A DNA stretch of 64,000 bases from CAVQZC01 sp963718315 (GCA_963718315.1 CAVQZC010000012.1:186001-250000), one strand, 5' to 3'; numbered from the stretch's first letter, positions 26,439-36,327 are shown. Numbers and translations: made by a program. Notes: a model not told the origin generated them from the sequence alone.

Positions 26439-27097
26439 GCCGGTACGACGCCGTGCTGCTGGACGCGTTCGGGACGCTGATCGGCCTCGACGACCCGTTC
26501 GGGCGGCTGCGCCTGGCGGCGCGGTCGCGCCTGGGAGCCGAGGTGTCGGCTGAGGACGCCGAGCGGGCGATGCTCGCCGAGGTCGCCTACTACGAGGTGC
26601 ACTGCCACGAGGCGTCCGACGCCGCCTCGCTGCACGCCCTGCGGCTGACCTGCGCCGGCATCGTCCGCGACGAGCTGGGGCTCGACATCAGCGCGGAGCA
26701 CGCGCTCTCGGCGCTGTCCGAGGCCATCGTCTTTCACGCCTACGACGACGTCGAACCGACGCTCGCGGGCCTGACAGATGCGAAGGTCGCCACGGCGGTC
26801 GTCTCGAACTGGGACTGCTCGCTGCCCGACACGCTCCGAGCCGCCGGGATCGAGATCCCGGTAGTCGTCGACTCGGCGACCAGCGGCACGGCCAAGCCGG
26901 ACCCGGCCATTTTCCGCCGTGCGCTCGACCTGCTCGGCGTCGCGCCGGATCGGGCGCTGCACGTCGGCGACCTGGAGGCCACCGACGGCGACGGCGCCCG
27001 GGCTGCAGGCGTGGACGTGCGCATCCTCGACCGCTCGGCCGCCGCCGGCCCGGGTACGATCGCCTCCTTGACCGAGATCCTGACGCTGGTGCGATGA
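26435..27097 (+). CDS. HAD superfamily hydrolase
   Basis: A 220-residue phosphatase-like protein: motif I LLDAFGTL (nucleophile Asp), motif II VSNWD, motif III KPDPAIF and motif IV HVGDLEATDGDGA, with a helical cap of subclass IA between I and II. The substrate cannot be read from sequence. The start overlaps the lipoprotein stop, and the stop overlaps the next start (both ATGA). Confidence 0.9.
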   Translation: MSRYDAVLLDAFGTLIGLDDPFGRLRLAARSRLGAEVSAEDAERAMLAEVAYYEVHCHEASDAASLHALRLTCAGIVRDELGLDISAEHALSALSEAIVFHAYDDVEPTLAGLTDAKVATAVVSNWDCSLPDTLRAAGIEIPVVVDSATSGTAKPDPAIFRRALDLLGVAPDRALHVGDLEATDGDGARAAGVDVRILDRSAAAGPGTIASLTEILTLVR

Positions 27098-28242
27098 CCG
27101 ACCACCACCCAGCCACCGACGCCGTCCGCGCAGGCCGGCCGCCCGACATCGAGGACGCACCCGTGATCGCGCCCGTCCAGCGGTCGGTCATCTTCGAGTT
27201 CGACACGGCGCGCCGGTTCGGCGAGGTGATGGAGGACGCGAGCCTCGGCTACCTCTACTCCCGGATCCGCAACCCGTCGGGCGACGAGCTGGCCGGTGCG
27301 GTCGCCGCCCTGGAGGGGGCGGAGGCCGCGCACTGCTCGGCGTCCGGGATGGCTGCGATCAACGGCGCGCTCCGCCTGCTGGCACCACCCGGCGCCGGCA
27401 TCGTCGCCGGCACCCGGCTCTACGGCCAGACCCACGCCGTCCTGCGGTCGCGGGACGACGTCACCTTCGTCGACCTCGACGACGAGGCTGCGGTCGCGCG
27501 TGCCCTCGAGGGCGCGTCGCTGCTCTACGCCGAGACGATCTCCAACCCGCGCTGCGACGTCGCCGATCTGCCCGCCCTGGCCGGGATCGCGCACGCGGCC
27601 GGGGCCAGGCTGCTGGTCGACAACACGATGGCCTCGCCGGTGGGCTGCCGCCCGCTCGCTCTGGGCGCCGATCTGGTCGTCCACTCGGCGACCAAGTACC
27701 TGAACGGCCACTCCGACGCCGTCGCCGGTGTCGCCGCCGGGCCGGCCGACCTGGTGGCGAGGCTGGCCGCGGACGAGGTCGACACCGGCGCGATGCTCTC
27801 ACCCGACTCCGCGTGGCTCGTCCGCCGCGGCCTGCGCACGCTGCCGCTGCGCTGGGAACGCGAGTGCTCGAACGCCCTGGCGATCGCGCGGTTCCTGGAG
27901 GCCGACTCGCGGGTGGCAGGCGTCTTCTACCCCGGGCTGCCGTCGCATCCCCACCACGAGCGCGCCGGGCGGCTGCTGAACGGCGCCGGCGGCGTGCTGG
28001 CGTTCACGGTCACCGGCGGCCGGGCAGGCGGGGAGCGGCTGATGGACCGCGTCGCGCTCTGCCTGCGGGCGACCAGCCTGGGCGGGATCGAGACGACGCT
28101 GTCGCATCCCGCGTCGACCAGCCACCGACAGCTCTCCGACGGCGAGCTGGAGGATGCCGGCATCGACCAGGGGATGCTGCGCCTGTCGGTCGGCTGCGAG
28201 GACGTCCGCGACCTGATCGCCGATCTCGACCAGGCGCTGTGA
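27094..28242 (+). CDS. Cys/Met-metabolism PLP-dependent enzyme (cystathionine synthase/lyase type)
   Basis: A 382-residue fold-type I PLP enzyme. It has YSRIRNPS, ASGMAAINGAL, the VDNTMASP aspartate and the Schiff-base lysine Lys201 in HSATKYLNGHSD. Family members act as cystathionine gamma-synthase, gamma-lyase, or O-acetylhomoserine sulfhydrylase; the exact reaction is not determinable. It is translationally coupled to HAD upstream and to the CPBP gene downstream (GTGA). Confidence 0.9.
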   Translation: MTDHHPATDAVRAGRPPDIEDAPVIAPVQRSVIFEFDTARRFGEVMEDASLGYLYSRIRNPSGDELAGAVAALEGAEAAHCSASGMAAINGALRLLAPPGAGIVAGTRLYGQTHAVLRSRDDVTFVDLDDEAAVARALEGASLLYAETISNPRCDVADLPALAGIAHAAGARLLVDNTMASPVGCRPLALGADLVVHSATKYLNGHSDAVAGVAAGPADLVARLAADEVDTGAMLSPDSAWLVRRGLRTLPLRWERECSNALAIARFLEADSRVAGVFYPGLPSHPHHERAGRLLNGAGGVLAFTVTGGRAGGERLMDRVALCLRATSLGGIETTLSHPASTSHRQLSDGELEDAGIDQGMLRLSVGCEDVRDLIADLDQAL

Positions 28243-28886
28243 CCAAACGGGTCTCGCTGTGGTGGCTGGCCGCCCCGGCAGCGCTCTTCGGCCTCAACTT
28301 CGTCACCGCCCACCCGGCCCAGCGGAATGCCGTCTACAACGGCACCTTCGTTGCCAGCACCGCCGTCTCGGAGCTGATCGTGGTCGGCTACGTGTTCGCG
28401 GCCATCCGCATCTCCGGGGCGCCGGCCAGGGACACGCTGGCGCTGCACCGTCCCGGGCCGCCCCTGCGCCGGGTGGCGGTGATGACGGTGATAGCCGCGG
28501 CGCTGGTCGCGGCCGTGGAGCTCGTCTTCGACCCGCTGGTGCACGCCGACACCAAGCAGGGGATCACCCCCAACCACACGCCGCGCTCGACGCACCAGTG
28601 GCTCGCCCTGGCGGCTGCGGTTCTGGTGCTCTGCCTGATCGTCCCCTTCGCCGAGGAGCTGCTGTTCCGCGGCCTCACGTTTGCTGCGCTCGGCCGCTAC
28701 GCCGTGCCTGGAAGCGCTGCGCTGTTCGCCCTGGCCCACGGCCTCGTCGCACTCCTGGTGCCGACGTTCATCGCCGGGCTGCTGCTCGCAGAGCTGCGCC
28801 GGCGAACGGAATCGCTGTTCCCCGGAATGGTCGCCCACGCCGCGCTGAACGCAACCGCGCTGGTGCTCGCGTTGCTCGCCGCGTAG
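28239..28886 (+). CDS. CPBP-family intramembrane metalloprotease (CAAX-like)
   Basis: A 215-residue membrane protein with about six helices. The catalytic motifs are EELLFRG, FALAHG and the C-terminal MVAHAALN. Translation begins at a GTG overlapping the PLP-enzyme stop. Bacterial members process membrane peptides or confer immunity to bacteriocins; the target here is unknown. Confidence 0.87.
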   Translation: MTKRVSLWWLAAPAALFGLNFVTAHPAQRNAVYNGTFVASTAVSELIVVGYVFAAIRISGAPARDTLALHRPGPPLRRVAVMTVIAAALVAAVELVFDPLVHADTKQGITPNHTPRSTHQWLALAAAVLVLCLIVPFAEELLFRGLTFAALGRYAVPGSAALFALAHGLVALLVPTFIAGLLLAELRRRTESLFPGMVAHAALNATALVLALLAA

Positions 28887-28900
28887 CGGGCGCGTCTTTG

Positions 28901-28906
28901 TAGACT
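28901..28906 (+). promoter_or_regulatory. -10 box of the chorismate mutase gene
   Basis: TAGACT, 6 bases before the ATG at 28913, consistent with a leaderless message. No clear -35. Confidence 0.4.
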
Positions 28907-28912
28907 CGCGCG

Positions 28913-29200
28913 ATGCAAGCGTCTGACGACCCCCGGGTGCAGGAGTTCCGCGCGCAGATCACCGCAGCGGACGACGACATCCTGGCCGCGCTCAACCGCA
29001 GGATCGAGCTTGTGGCGGCACTGCATGCGCTCAAGCGGGAGCGCGGCTACCCGATGCGCGACACCGCCCGGGAGGACTCGATGCTCGATGAGCTGCGAGT
29101 GGGGAACAGCGGCCCGCTGTCCGACGAGGGCATCCGTCAGCTGCTGGCCACCCTGCTCGACCTGACCCGCACCGAGGTCGCGCGGCTAACAGAAGATTAA
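28913..29200 (+). CDS. chorismate mutase (AroQ type)
   Basis: A 95-residue all-helical single-domain protein of AroQ length, converting chorismate to prephenate. Visible are the opening helix with R..I...D..IL..LN.R, then LKRERGYPMRD and the C-terminal helix. It is preceded by its own -10 box and followed by an unrelated transporter pair. Confidence 0.85.
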   Translation: MQASDDPRVQEFRAQITAADDDILAALNRRIELVAALHALKRERGYPMRDTAREDSMLDELRVGNSGPLSDEGIRQLLATLLDLTRTEVARLTED

Positions 29201-29269
29201 TCGCGTGGTGGCCGTCTTCTGACGGGAACCGTGGCAACATGCGTGCCGAGGCGACGGAAGGAGGGACCG

Positions 29270-29998
29270 TTGGGAGTCATTTCCGCCACCGATCTGACGC
29301 GTCGGTACGGTGAGGGAGACGCGGCTGTCGACGCTCTGCGGGGCGTGACGCTGGACATTGCAGAAGGCAAGCTGACGGCAGTGATGGGGCCGTCTGGTTC
29401 GGGCAAGTCGACACTGATGCACATCCTGGCCGGGCTCGACACGCCCACCTCGGGCACCGTCGAGATCGCCGGCCACGACATCACGAACATGAACGACAAG
29501 CAGCTCACGCAGCTGCGTCGCGACCACATCGGGTTCGTGTTCCAGTTTTTCAACCTGCTGCCAATGCTGACGGCGGAGGAGAACATCCTGCTGCCGACGG
29601 AGATCGCGGGCAAGAAGCCCGAGCCCGGGTGGGCCGACGAGGTGATCGAGAAGGTCGGCCTGTCCGACCGGCGCAAGCACCGCCCGGCCCAGCTGTCCGG
29701 CGGCCAGCAGCAGCGCGTGGCGGTGGCCCGTGCCCTGGTGTCGAAGCCGACGGTGATCTTCGCCGACGAGCCGACCGGAAACCTCGACTCGGCCACCAGC
29801 GCCGAGATCCTGCAGCTGCTGCGCGACTCGGTCGACGGCTACGGGCAGACGACGGTCATGGTCACCCACGATGCTGGGGCAGCCGCGCTCGCCGACCGGA
29901 TCCTGTTCCTGGCCGACGGCAAGGTCGTGCGCGACCAGCCGGGCGCCTCTTCGGCCAGTGAGGTGCTGGACGCGATGAGCGAGGTCTCCCGGCTGTGA
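29270..29998 (+). CDS. ABC transporter ATPase (MacB/LolD type)
   Basis: A 242-residue ATPase. Walker A is GPSGSGKST, the Q-loop lies in FVFQFFNLLP, the signature is LSGGQQQR and Walker B is VIFADEPTGNLD. The TTG at 29270 is chosen because AAGGAGG lies 4-9 bases before it; a GTG 39 bases upstream would put that ribosome site inside the gene. It pairs with the permease starting at 29995 (GTGA overlap). Confidence 0.92.
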   Translation: MGVISATDLTRRYGEGDAAVDALRGVTLDIAEGKLTAVMGPSGSGKSTLMHILAGLDTPTSGTVEIAGHDITNMNDKQLTQLRRDHIGFVFQFFNLLPMLTAEENILLPTEIAGKKPEPGWADEVIEKVGLSDRRKHRPAQLSGGQQQRVAVARALVSKPTVIFADEPTGNLDSATSAEILQLLRDSVDGYGQTTVMVTHDAGAAALADRILFLADGKVVRDQPGASSASEVLDAMSEVSRL

Positions 29999-32547
29999 TC
30001 AAGGTCGCGCTGAGGGGGCTGTTCGGCCGCAAGCTGCGCGCTGTGCTGACGGCGATCGCGATCGTGCTCGGCACGGCAATGATCTCGGGCACGTTCGTGG
30101 TCCGCGACCAGATCAGTAACGCGTTCTCGGACATCTTCACGAACGTGAACAAGGGCAAGTCCGTGATCCTGTCGCGGAAGCCGGCGTTCGACCAGAGCCA
30201 GACGCAGGTCGGCCCGATCCCCGCATCCCTGATCGCCAAGGTGCGGTCGGTTCCAGGCGTCGCAGTGGCAGACGGGCAGATCCAGGCACTGGGCTCGATC
30301 GTCGTCAACGGGAAGTACATCAGCAACAGCACGGGGGCTCCGAACCTGGTCTTCTCGGCCCTCTCGCCGCCGCTCGACCCCTCGACGCACTACGTCGAGG
30401 GCCACGCCCCCAGCGCCTCCGGCGACATCGTGGTTGGCCAGAAGCTCTTCCAGGATCAACACCTGAAGATCGGGCAGAAGGTAGGACTCGCAACCGAGAA
30501 AGGCGTCGTCCCCGTCACCCTCGTCGGAGCATTCACGCTCGCCGGCGTCGGCTCGATCGGCGGCGCCACGCTGGTCGGGACCACGTTCAGCGACGCCCAG
30601 TACTGGTTCGACCGCCAGGGGCAGACGTCGTTGATCCTGGTTGCCGCCGACAAGGGAGTCAATGCCGAAGACCTGAAGCACCGCATCCAGCAGGTGGTGC
30701 CGAGCTACGTCCGCGTCCAGACCGGTACCGAGAACGCGCAGACCTCGAGCAACAGCGTGACGAGCTCGATCAACGGGTTTCTGACGCCGCTCTTGCTCGC
30801 GTTCGCGGGTGCGGCTGTATTCGTCGGCGCCTTCATCATCTTCAACACGTTCTCGATCACGGTTGCGCAGCGAATGCGCGAGCTGGCCACCCTGCGCACG
30901 CTTGGCGCCACCCGCCGACAGGTGATGCGCTCCGTGTTGCTGGAGGCCTTCGTGATGGGTCTGATCGCCTCGGTGATCGGCATCCTCGCCGGGATCGGGT
31001 TTGCAAAGCTGCTGGACAGCCTGTTCTCGGCGGTCGGGTTCGGCCTGCCCACCGCCCCCATCACGATCTCCTGGGAATCGATCGTGATCCCGCTCATCGT
31101 CGGGGTCGGGGTCGCGCTCCTCTCTGCGCTGCCTCCCGCGCTGCGCGCCACCCGCGTCCCGCCGGTCGCAGTTCTGCGAGAGGGCGCCGAGCTGCCGCCG
31201 TCGCGGTTCAGTAAATACACGCCGGTGGTGGCGGCGATCATCGGCATCCTCGGCCTGGCGCTGATCCTGTCGGCAGTCTTCGGCAACGCAAGCGGCACCC
31301 AGGTACTGCTGTCCCTCGCAGGCGGGGCGATCCTCTGCTTCATCGCCGTGGCGATGGTTTCCCGCTACCTGGTGCCTCCGCTGGCAAGCGTGATCGGCTG
31401 GCCGATGGAGCGGCTCACCCGCCTGACCGGCCGCCTGGCACGCGAAAACACGATGCGCAACCCGGGCCGTACGGCCGTCACGGCGGCCGCGCTGATGGTC
31501 GGCGTCGGCCTGGTCGTATTCGTCGCGGTGTTCGTGAACGGGTTCAAGACGACGTTCCTGGATGCGATCGACAAGTCGGTTTCCAGCCAGCTCATCATCA
31601 GCGCCAACGGCGGGGCTCAGCTCCCCAGCGACACCGCGTCGGCTGCGGCAGGCGTTCCGGGCGTCCAGGCCGCCGCACCGCTGCAGATCACGACCGCGAA
31701 GATCAACAGCGGCGGCACTGATGAGCTGAACGGCATCGACCCGCAGACGTTCTCGCAGACCTACCGGTTCGTCTGGCGCAACGGGGCCAGCGACGCGCTG
31801 CTCCAGAACTTCCACGGCACCGACGCGCTGGTCGAGAAGCAGTTCGCCAGCGACCATCACCTGAAGACCGGCAGCGCGTTCAGCGTCGAGAGCGTCGACG
31901 GCAACCGCGAGCAGCTGCATGTCGTCGGCATCTACAAGGACCCTGTGCTGATGACCGGGGTGACGATCCCCGCGCAGACGTTCGACGGCCTGGTCAAGAG
32001 CAACGATCCCTCGGTGCTCCTGGTGCGGTTCCAGGACGGAGCCGATGCCACGACGGTGACGGCGGCCGTCAAGCAGGCCCTGAAGCCGTTCCCGGCGGCA
32101 AAGGTGCAGACGAACGCAGAGTACAAGGCGAGCTTCGAGAAGCAGATCAACCAGTTCCTCGCCCTGCTCTACATCCTGCTGGCGATGAGCGTGATCATCT
32201 CCCTGTTCGGGATCGTGAACACACTTGCGCTCTCGGTGTTCGAGCGGACCCGTGAGATCGGCATGCTGCGAGCCGTCGGCATGGGCCGCTGGCAGCTTCG
32301 GTGGGTGATCACCGACGAGAGCGTGATCACCGCGATCATCGGCGGCCTACTCGGCATCGCGATCGGGATCGTGTTCGCCTGGATCGTCAACCTGGGCCTG
32401 TCGAGCCAGGGCATCCAGTTCTCGATCCCCTACTCCCAGCTCATCGCGTGCCTGATCGTCGCGGTGATCGTCGGCCTGGTGGCCGCGATCATGCCGGCCC
32501 GGCGCGCGGCCAAGCTGAACGTGCTGGAAGCGTTGCAGTACGAGTAG
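29995..32547 (+). CDS. ABC transporter permease, duplicated FtsX/MacB fold
   Basis: An 850-residue permease. An N-terminal helix and a large extracytoplasmic MacB-type domain (about 40-250) lead to an FtsX bundle with RMRELATLRTLGATRRQVMRSVLLEA; then a second unit with another extracytoplasmic domain and an FtsX bundle ending in RTREIGMLRAVGMGRWQLR. The arrangement is that of mechanotransmission or lipoprotein-related exporters of Gram-positive bacteria. GTG start overlaps the ATPase stop. Confidence 0.92.
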   Translation: MIKVALRGLFGRKLRAVLTAIAIVLGTAMISGTFVVRDQISNAFSDIFTNVNKGKSVILSRKPAFDQSQTQVGPIPASLIAKVRSVPGVAVADGQIQALGSIVVNGKYISNSTGAPNLVFSALSPPLDPSTHYVEGHAPSASGDIVVGQKLFQDQHLKIGQKVGLATEKGVVPVTLVGAFTLAGVGSIGGATLVGTTFSDAQYWFDRQGQTSLILVAADKGVNAEDLKHRIQQVVPSYVRVQTGTENAQTSSNSVTSSINGFLTPLLLAFAGAAVFVGAFIIFNTFSITVAQRMRELATLRTLGATRRQVMRSVLLEAFVMGLIASVIGILAGIGFAKLLDSLFSAVGFGLPTAPITISWESIVIPLIVGVGVALLSALPPALRATRVPPVAVLREGAELPPSRFSKYTPVVAAIIGILGLALILSAVFGNASGTQVLLSLAGGAILCFIAVAMVSRYLVPPLASVIGWPMERLTRLTGRLARENTMRNPGRTAVTAAALMVGVGLVVFVAVFVNGFKTTFLDAIDKSVSSQLIISANGGAQLPSDTASAAAGVPGVQAAAPLQITTAKINSGGTDELNGIDPQTFSQTYRFVWRNGASDALLQNFHGTDALVEKQFASDHHLKTGSAFSVESVDGNREQLHVVGIYKDPVLMTGVTIPAQTFDGLVKSNDPSVLLVRFQDGADATTVTAAVKQALKPFPAAKVQTNAEYKASFEKQINQFLALLYILLAMSVIISLFGIVNTLALSVFERTREIGMLRAVGMGRWQLRWVITDESVITAIIGGLLGIAIGIVFAWIVNLGLSSQGIQFSIPYSQLIACLIVAVIVGLVAAIMPARRAAKLNVLEALQYE

Positions 32548-32575
32548 GGAGCCGGCGGGCTACCCACTCAACCGC

Positions 32576-33541
32576 TCAGCCTGGGGTGCTGCTGAACTCC
32601 TGGAGCTTGCGCGGCCGCACGAAGACCGAGGCGCCCGGCTCGATCGCGAGGTCGTCGAGCTCGTCGCGCGTGATCTGCGCGGTCAGCCGCTCACCCGACT
32701 CGAGCTCGAGGTTGACCCGCACCTCGAACCCGAGGCGCACGATCCGCTCGACCACCGCGGGCAACGTCGTGCCGTTGGGGCTGAGCATGATCTGGATGTC
32801 GTGAGGGCGGACGAGCGCGTCGCCGAGGTGGCTGACCGGCCCGATAAAGCCCATCACGAACTTGTTGACCGGGTGCTCGTAGAGCTCCACCGGGTCACCC
32901 TCCTGCTCGATCCGGCCGCTCTGCATGACGACCACGCGGTCGGCCACCTCCATGGCCTCTTCCTGGTCGTGCGTGACGATGACGGTGGTCACATGCACCT
33001 CGTCGTGGAGGCGCCGCAGCCAGTCGCGGAGGTCCTTGCGGACGCGGGCGTCGAGGGCGCCGAAGGGCTCGTCCAACAGCAGCACCTCAGGCTCGACCGC
33101 GAGCGCACGGGCCAGCGCCATACGCTGCCGCTGGCCGCCGGACAGCTGGGACGGGTAGCGGTCGCCGAGGCCGTCCAGGTGGACGAGCTCGATCAGCTCC
33201 GCAACCCGATCCTTGATCTCCGACTTGGAGCGCTTGCGCACCTCGAGGCCGAACGCGATGTTCTTGGCCACCGTCATGTGCTTGAACGCCGCGTAGTGCT
33301 GGAACACGAAGCCGATGCCGCGGCGGTGCGCCGGCACGCGGGTGACGTCGTTGCCCAGCAGCGCGACGGTGCCGGTGTCGGGGACCTCGAGGCCGGCGAT
33401 CACCCGCAGTAGCGTCGACTTACCGCTGCCGCTGGGCCCGAGCAGGGCGGTCAGCGAGCCGCCCTCGATCTCCAGCGAGACGTCATCGACGGCGACGAAG
33501 TCGCCGAACCGCTTGGTCACATGCTCAACAGAGATGGCCAT
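32576..33541 (-). CDS. cysA: sulfate/thiosulfate importer ATPase CysA
   Basis: A 321-residue ABC ATPase with Walker A GPSGSGKST, FVFQHYAAFKHMTV, LSGGQRQRMALARAL and Walker B LLLDEPFGALD, followed by the TOBE-like C-terminal domain of CysA (about 240-315). FQHYAAFKHMTV is characteristic of CysA. The ATG overlaps the cysW stop by one base or nearly so. Last gene of the operon. Confidence 0.94.
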   Translation of the reverse strand: MAISVEHVTKRFGDFVAVDDVSLEIEGGSLTALLGPSGSGKSTLLRVIAGLEVPDTGTVALLGNDVTRVPAHRRGIGFVFQHYAAFKHMTVAKNIAFGLEVRKRSKSEIKDRVAELIELVHLDGLGDRYPSQLSGGQRQRMALARALAVEPEVLLLDEPFGALDARVRKDLRDWLRRLHDEVHVTTVIVTHDQEEAMEVADRVVVMQSGRIEQEGDPVELYEHPVNKFVMGFIGPVSHLGDALVRPHDIQIMLSPNGTTLPAVVERIVRLGFEVRVNLELESGERLTAQITRDELDDLAIEPGASVFVRPRKLQEFSSTPG

Positions 33542-34338
33542 CAGCCCTCCCCCCTCCGGGTGTTGACCAGATTCATGATCAGAACGGTGCTGAGAGCCGT
33601 CACGGCCAGCACCAGTGCGGTGGAGTACGCCCCCACCTTGTCGAATGACTGGTACGCAGTGTTGACGTGGATCGTCGCCGTCTCGGTGACGCCGATGATG
33701 CGGCCGGAGACCACCGCGACGGCGCCGTACTCGCCGATCGACCTGGCGGTGGTCAGTACCACGCCGTACACGACGCCCCAGCGGATCGCGGGCAGCGTCA
33801 CGCGGAAGAACGTCTGGGCACTACTGGCGCCCAGGGTCGCAGCCGCCTGCTCCTGCTCGGTGCCGATCTCGCGCAGCACCGGGATCACCTCCCGTGCGAC
33901 GAACGGCAGCGAGACGAAGATCGTCGCCAGCACCATGCCGGGCATCGCGAAGATCACCTGGATGCCCTGGTTCGCGAGATCGGCGCCGAACCAGCCGGTG
34001 CGGCCGTACGTCAGGATCAGGCACAGGCCGACCACGACGGGCGACAGGGCGAACGGCAGCGCGATGAACGCGTTCAGGAGCGACTTGCCCCGAAAGTCGT
34101 AGCGGACGATGGCGATCGCGGCACAGATCCCGAAGATCGTGTTCAGGGGAACGGCGATCAGCGTGATCTGCAGGGTCAGCCACAGCGCGTGGACGGTGTT
34201 GGGGTCGGTGATCGCAGTCCACACCGGGCCGATGCCGTTCTGGAAGGTGCGCACGGCAATCATCGCCACCGGGATGAACAGCAGCGCCGACAGGTACCCC
34301 AGCGCCAGCAGGCGGACAGTCCAGCGCCGAGCCGTCAC
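33541..34338 (-). CDS. cysW: sulfate importer permease CysW
   Basis: A 265-residue BPD-type permease with six helices and the EAA loop EQEQAAATLGASSAQTFFRV. TARSIGEYGAVAVVSG is the usual CysW signature. It overlaps cysT upstream by 4 bases and meets cysA downstream. Confidence 0.94.
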   Translation of the reverse strand: MTARRWTVRLLALGYLSALLFIPVAMIAVRTFQNGIGPVWTAITDPNTVHALWLTLQITLIAVPLNTIFGICAAIAIVRYDFRGKSLLNAFIALPFALSPVVVGLCLILTYGRTGWFGADLANQGIQVIFAMPGMVLATIFVSLPFVAREVIPVLREIGTEQEQAAATLGASSAQTFFRVTLPAIRWGVVYGVVLTTARSIGEYGAVAVVSGRIIGVTETATIHVNTAYQSFDKVGAYSTALVLAVTALSTVLIMNLVNTRRGEG

Positions 34339-35103
34339 GCCGCGTCCTCATGGCGCATGCCCCAGCGCTGGACGACACCGATCAGCAGCAGCACGATCAG
34401 GGCGATCACGAGCAGCGCGATCGACAGCGCGGCGGCGCCGGCGACGTTGTCGCTCTCGATCTGACCGTAGATCAGCACCGACATCACCTGGGTGCTGAAA
34501 GGGAGGTTGCCGGAGATCAGCGAGACGGAGCCGAACTCGCCGATCGCCTTGGCAAACGCCAGGCCGCAGCCGGACAGGATCGACGGCGCCAAGGGTCGGC
34601 AGCACGACCCGCCGGAAGACAGCGAACGGAGGCGCACCCAGCGACGCGGCCGCCTCCTCCATCTCCCGGTCGAGCTCCATCAGCACCGGCTGCACGCTGC
34701 GGACGACGAACGGCAGCGTCTCGAACAGCAGTGCGACCAGCACCGCCGTCCGCGTGAACGCGATGTTGATGCCGATCGGCGAGCCCGGCCCGTAGAGGAT
34801 CAGGAGCACCAGGCCGGCGACGATCGTCGGCAGCGCGAAGGGCAGGTCGATCATGGTGTTGATGACACCCAGCCCTGGGAAGCTGTCGCGAACCAGCATC
34901 CAGGCGATCAGCGTCCCGAAGACTGCGTTGATGACGACCAGGACGAATGCGACGCCGAGCGTCAGCTTGAGCGCGGCAACAGCGTCGGGCGTCGTGATCG
35001 CCGTCCAGAACCCACTCCAGCCGCCGAGCTTCGCCTGGTAGACGAGCGCGGCGACGGGCAGCAGGACGATGATGCTGACCCAGGCCGTCGCCACCCCCAC
35101 CAC
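34335..35103 (-). CDS. cysT: sulfate importer permease CysT (one-base frameshift near 34592)
   Basis: About 255 residues after removing one extra base near 34591-34592. Six helices; EAA loop REMEEAAASLGAPPFAVFRRV; the frame then shifts at VVLPTL and continues as APSILSGCGLAFAKAIGEFGS, the CysT hallmark. The starting GTG at 35103 is one of two neighbouring GTGs; nothing better is found before the binding-protein stop. The gene is intact apart from the indel. Confidence 0.88.
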
Positions 35104-35155
35104 CAGGCCTTTCGACCCGGCGGTGGAGGGAGCGGCGGTTCGTGCTGGGAGGGCC

Positions 35156-36164
35156 TCAGCCGCCAGTGGAGACTCCGTTTGACTGCTCGATCTTGGCCAC
35201 GATCCCGTTTGTGGGATCGAAGAACTTGGTCATGACCGAGTCCCAGCCGCCGACGTAGTTGATGTCGAACAGCTGCGGCGGGGTGGGATAGCTGTACTTC
35301 GAAGACGTGACGCCCTGAAGCACGGGCCGGTAGCCGTTGTCGGCCAGGATCTGCTGGCCCTGCTGCGACCACAGGAAGTTCAGGAACGCCTTCGCCTGCT
35401 TGGAGTGCGACGAGTCCGATGTCACGGCGCCGGGCGTCTGAATCAGGATCGTCTGCTTGGGGATCACGTAGTCGACCGCCTCGCCCTTCGACTGGGCCAG
35501 GATCGCGTCGTTCTCGTAGTCGAGTAGCACGTCGCCCTTACCGCCGACGAACGTCTGCAGCGCGTCACGGGCGCTGTCCGGCTGCACGACCACGTTCTTG
35601 AACATGGAGGCCCAGGTACTGCTGGGCCTGGGTGTCCGAGTCGCCCAGCTTCAGCTGCGCGCCGTAGGCGGCCATGATGTTCCAGCGGGCGCCGCCCGAG
35701 GTGAACGGGTTGGGCGTGACCACCTGGACGCCGGGCTTGGTCAGATCGGACCAGTTCTCGATGTGCTTGGGGTTGCCCTTGCGCACGATGAACACGACGA
35801 CCGAGTTGGCGACGATGCCGTGGAACTGGTTCTGGTCCCAGTTCGACGAGACCAGCTTGGCGTCGACCAGGCGCGCGATGTCCGGCTCGAGCGAGAAGTG
35901 GACGACGTCCGCCGGCTGGCCGGCGGCGACGGCGCGGCTCTGGTCGCCGGAGGGGCCGTAGGACTGATTGAAACTCACGTCCTTGCCGGCGGAGGTCTTG
36001 TTGAACGCCGGGATCAGCTTGGCGTAGACCTCGGCCGGGGTGGAGTACGCGACCAAGCTCAGCTTGACCGAGCCGCCCGAACTGGAACTGCTTCCGCAGC
36101 CGGCGGCCAGGACGAGGAGCGCTGCACATACACCCGCAAGGAATGAAAGTTGACGAAACTTCAA
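35156..36164 (-). CDS. sulfate-binding lipoprotein (one-base frameshift near 35612)
   Basis: About 335 residues once an extra base at 35611-35613 is removed. A lipoprotein signal with lipobox LAAGC precedes the Sbp/CysP fold: VAYSTPAEVYAKL, FNQSYGPSGDQSRAV, the substrate loop TPNPFTSGGARWN, then after the shift GGKGDVLLDYENDAI. The start is placed at TTG 36164, which has an AAGGGGAC ribosome site; the ATG at 36200 lies between the -10 box and the expected transcription start and should not be in the mRNA. First gene of the sulfate operon. Confidence 0.88.
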
Positions 36165-36201
36165 CTTGTCCCCTTTGTCGATTGACTTAGTTGACTTCAT
36201 G

Positions 36202-36230
36202 AGGGTACGCTAGGTGTGACGGCGGGTCAA
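36202..36230 (-). promoter_or_regulatory. promoter of the sulfate uptake operon
   Basis: Minus-strand TTGACC (36230-36225), 17 bases, TACCCT (36207-36202). Transcription would start near 36195, about 30 bases before the TTG start. Two TTGACT direct repeats, 36182-36187 and 36191-36196 on the plus strand, lie across the start region and could serve a regulator or a divergent promoter. Confidence 0.45.
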
Positions 36231-36327
36231 GAGGGATCTGCATAAACCCAAGCAGGCGCATACCGGCGCCACATGTCGTAGCTATTCTCCTCTTTCCCGA
36301 TTAGGATTGCGCGAAACCTAGCCCACA

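Noticed and set aside
26291..27097. Apparent fusion of the binding lipoprotein to the HAD hydrolase
   Set aside because: The open frame continues only because of a one-base shift near 26291. In the corrected frame the lipoprotein ends normally at 26438 with an ATGA overlap.
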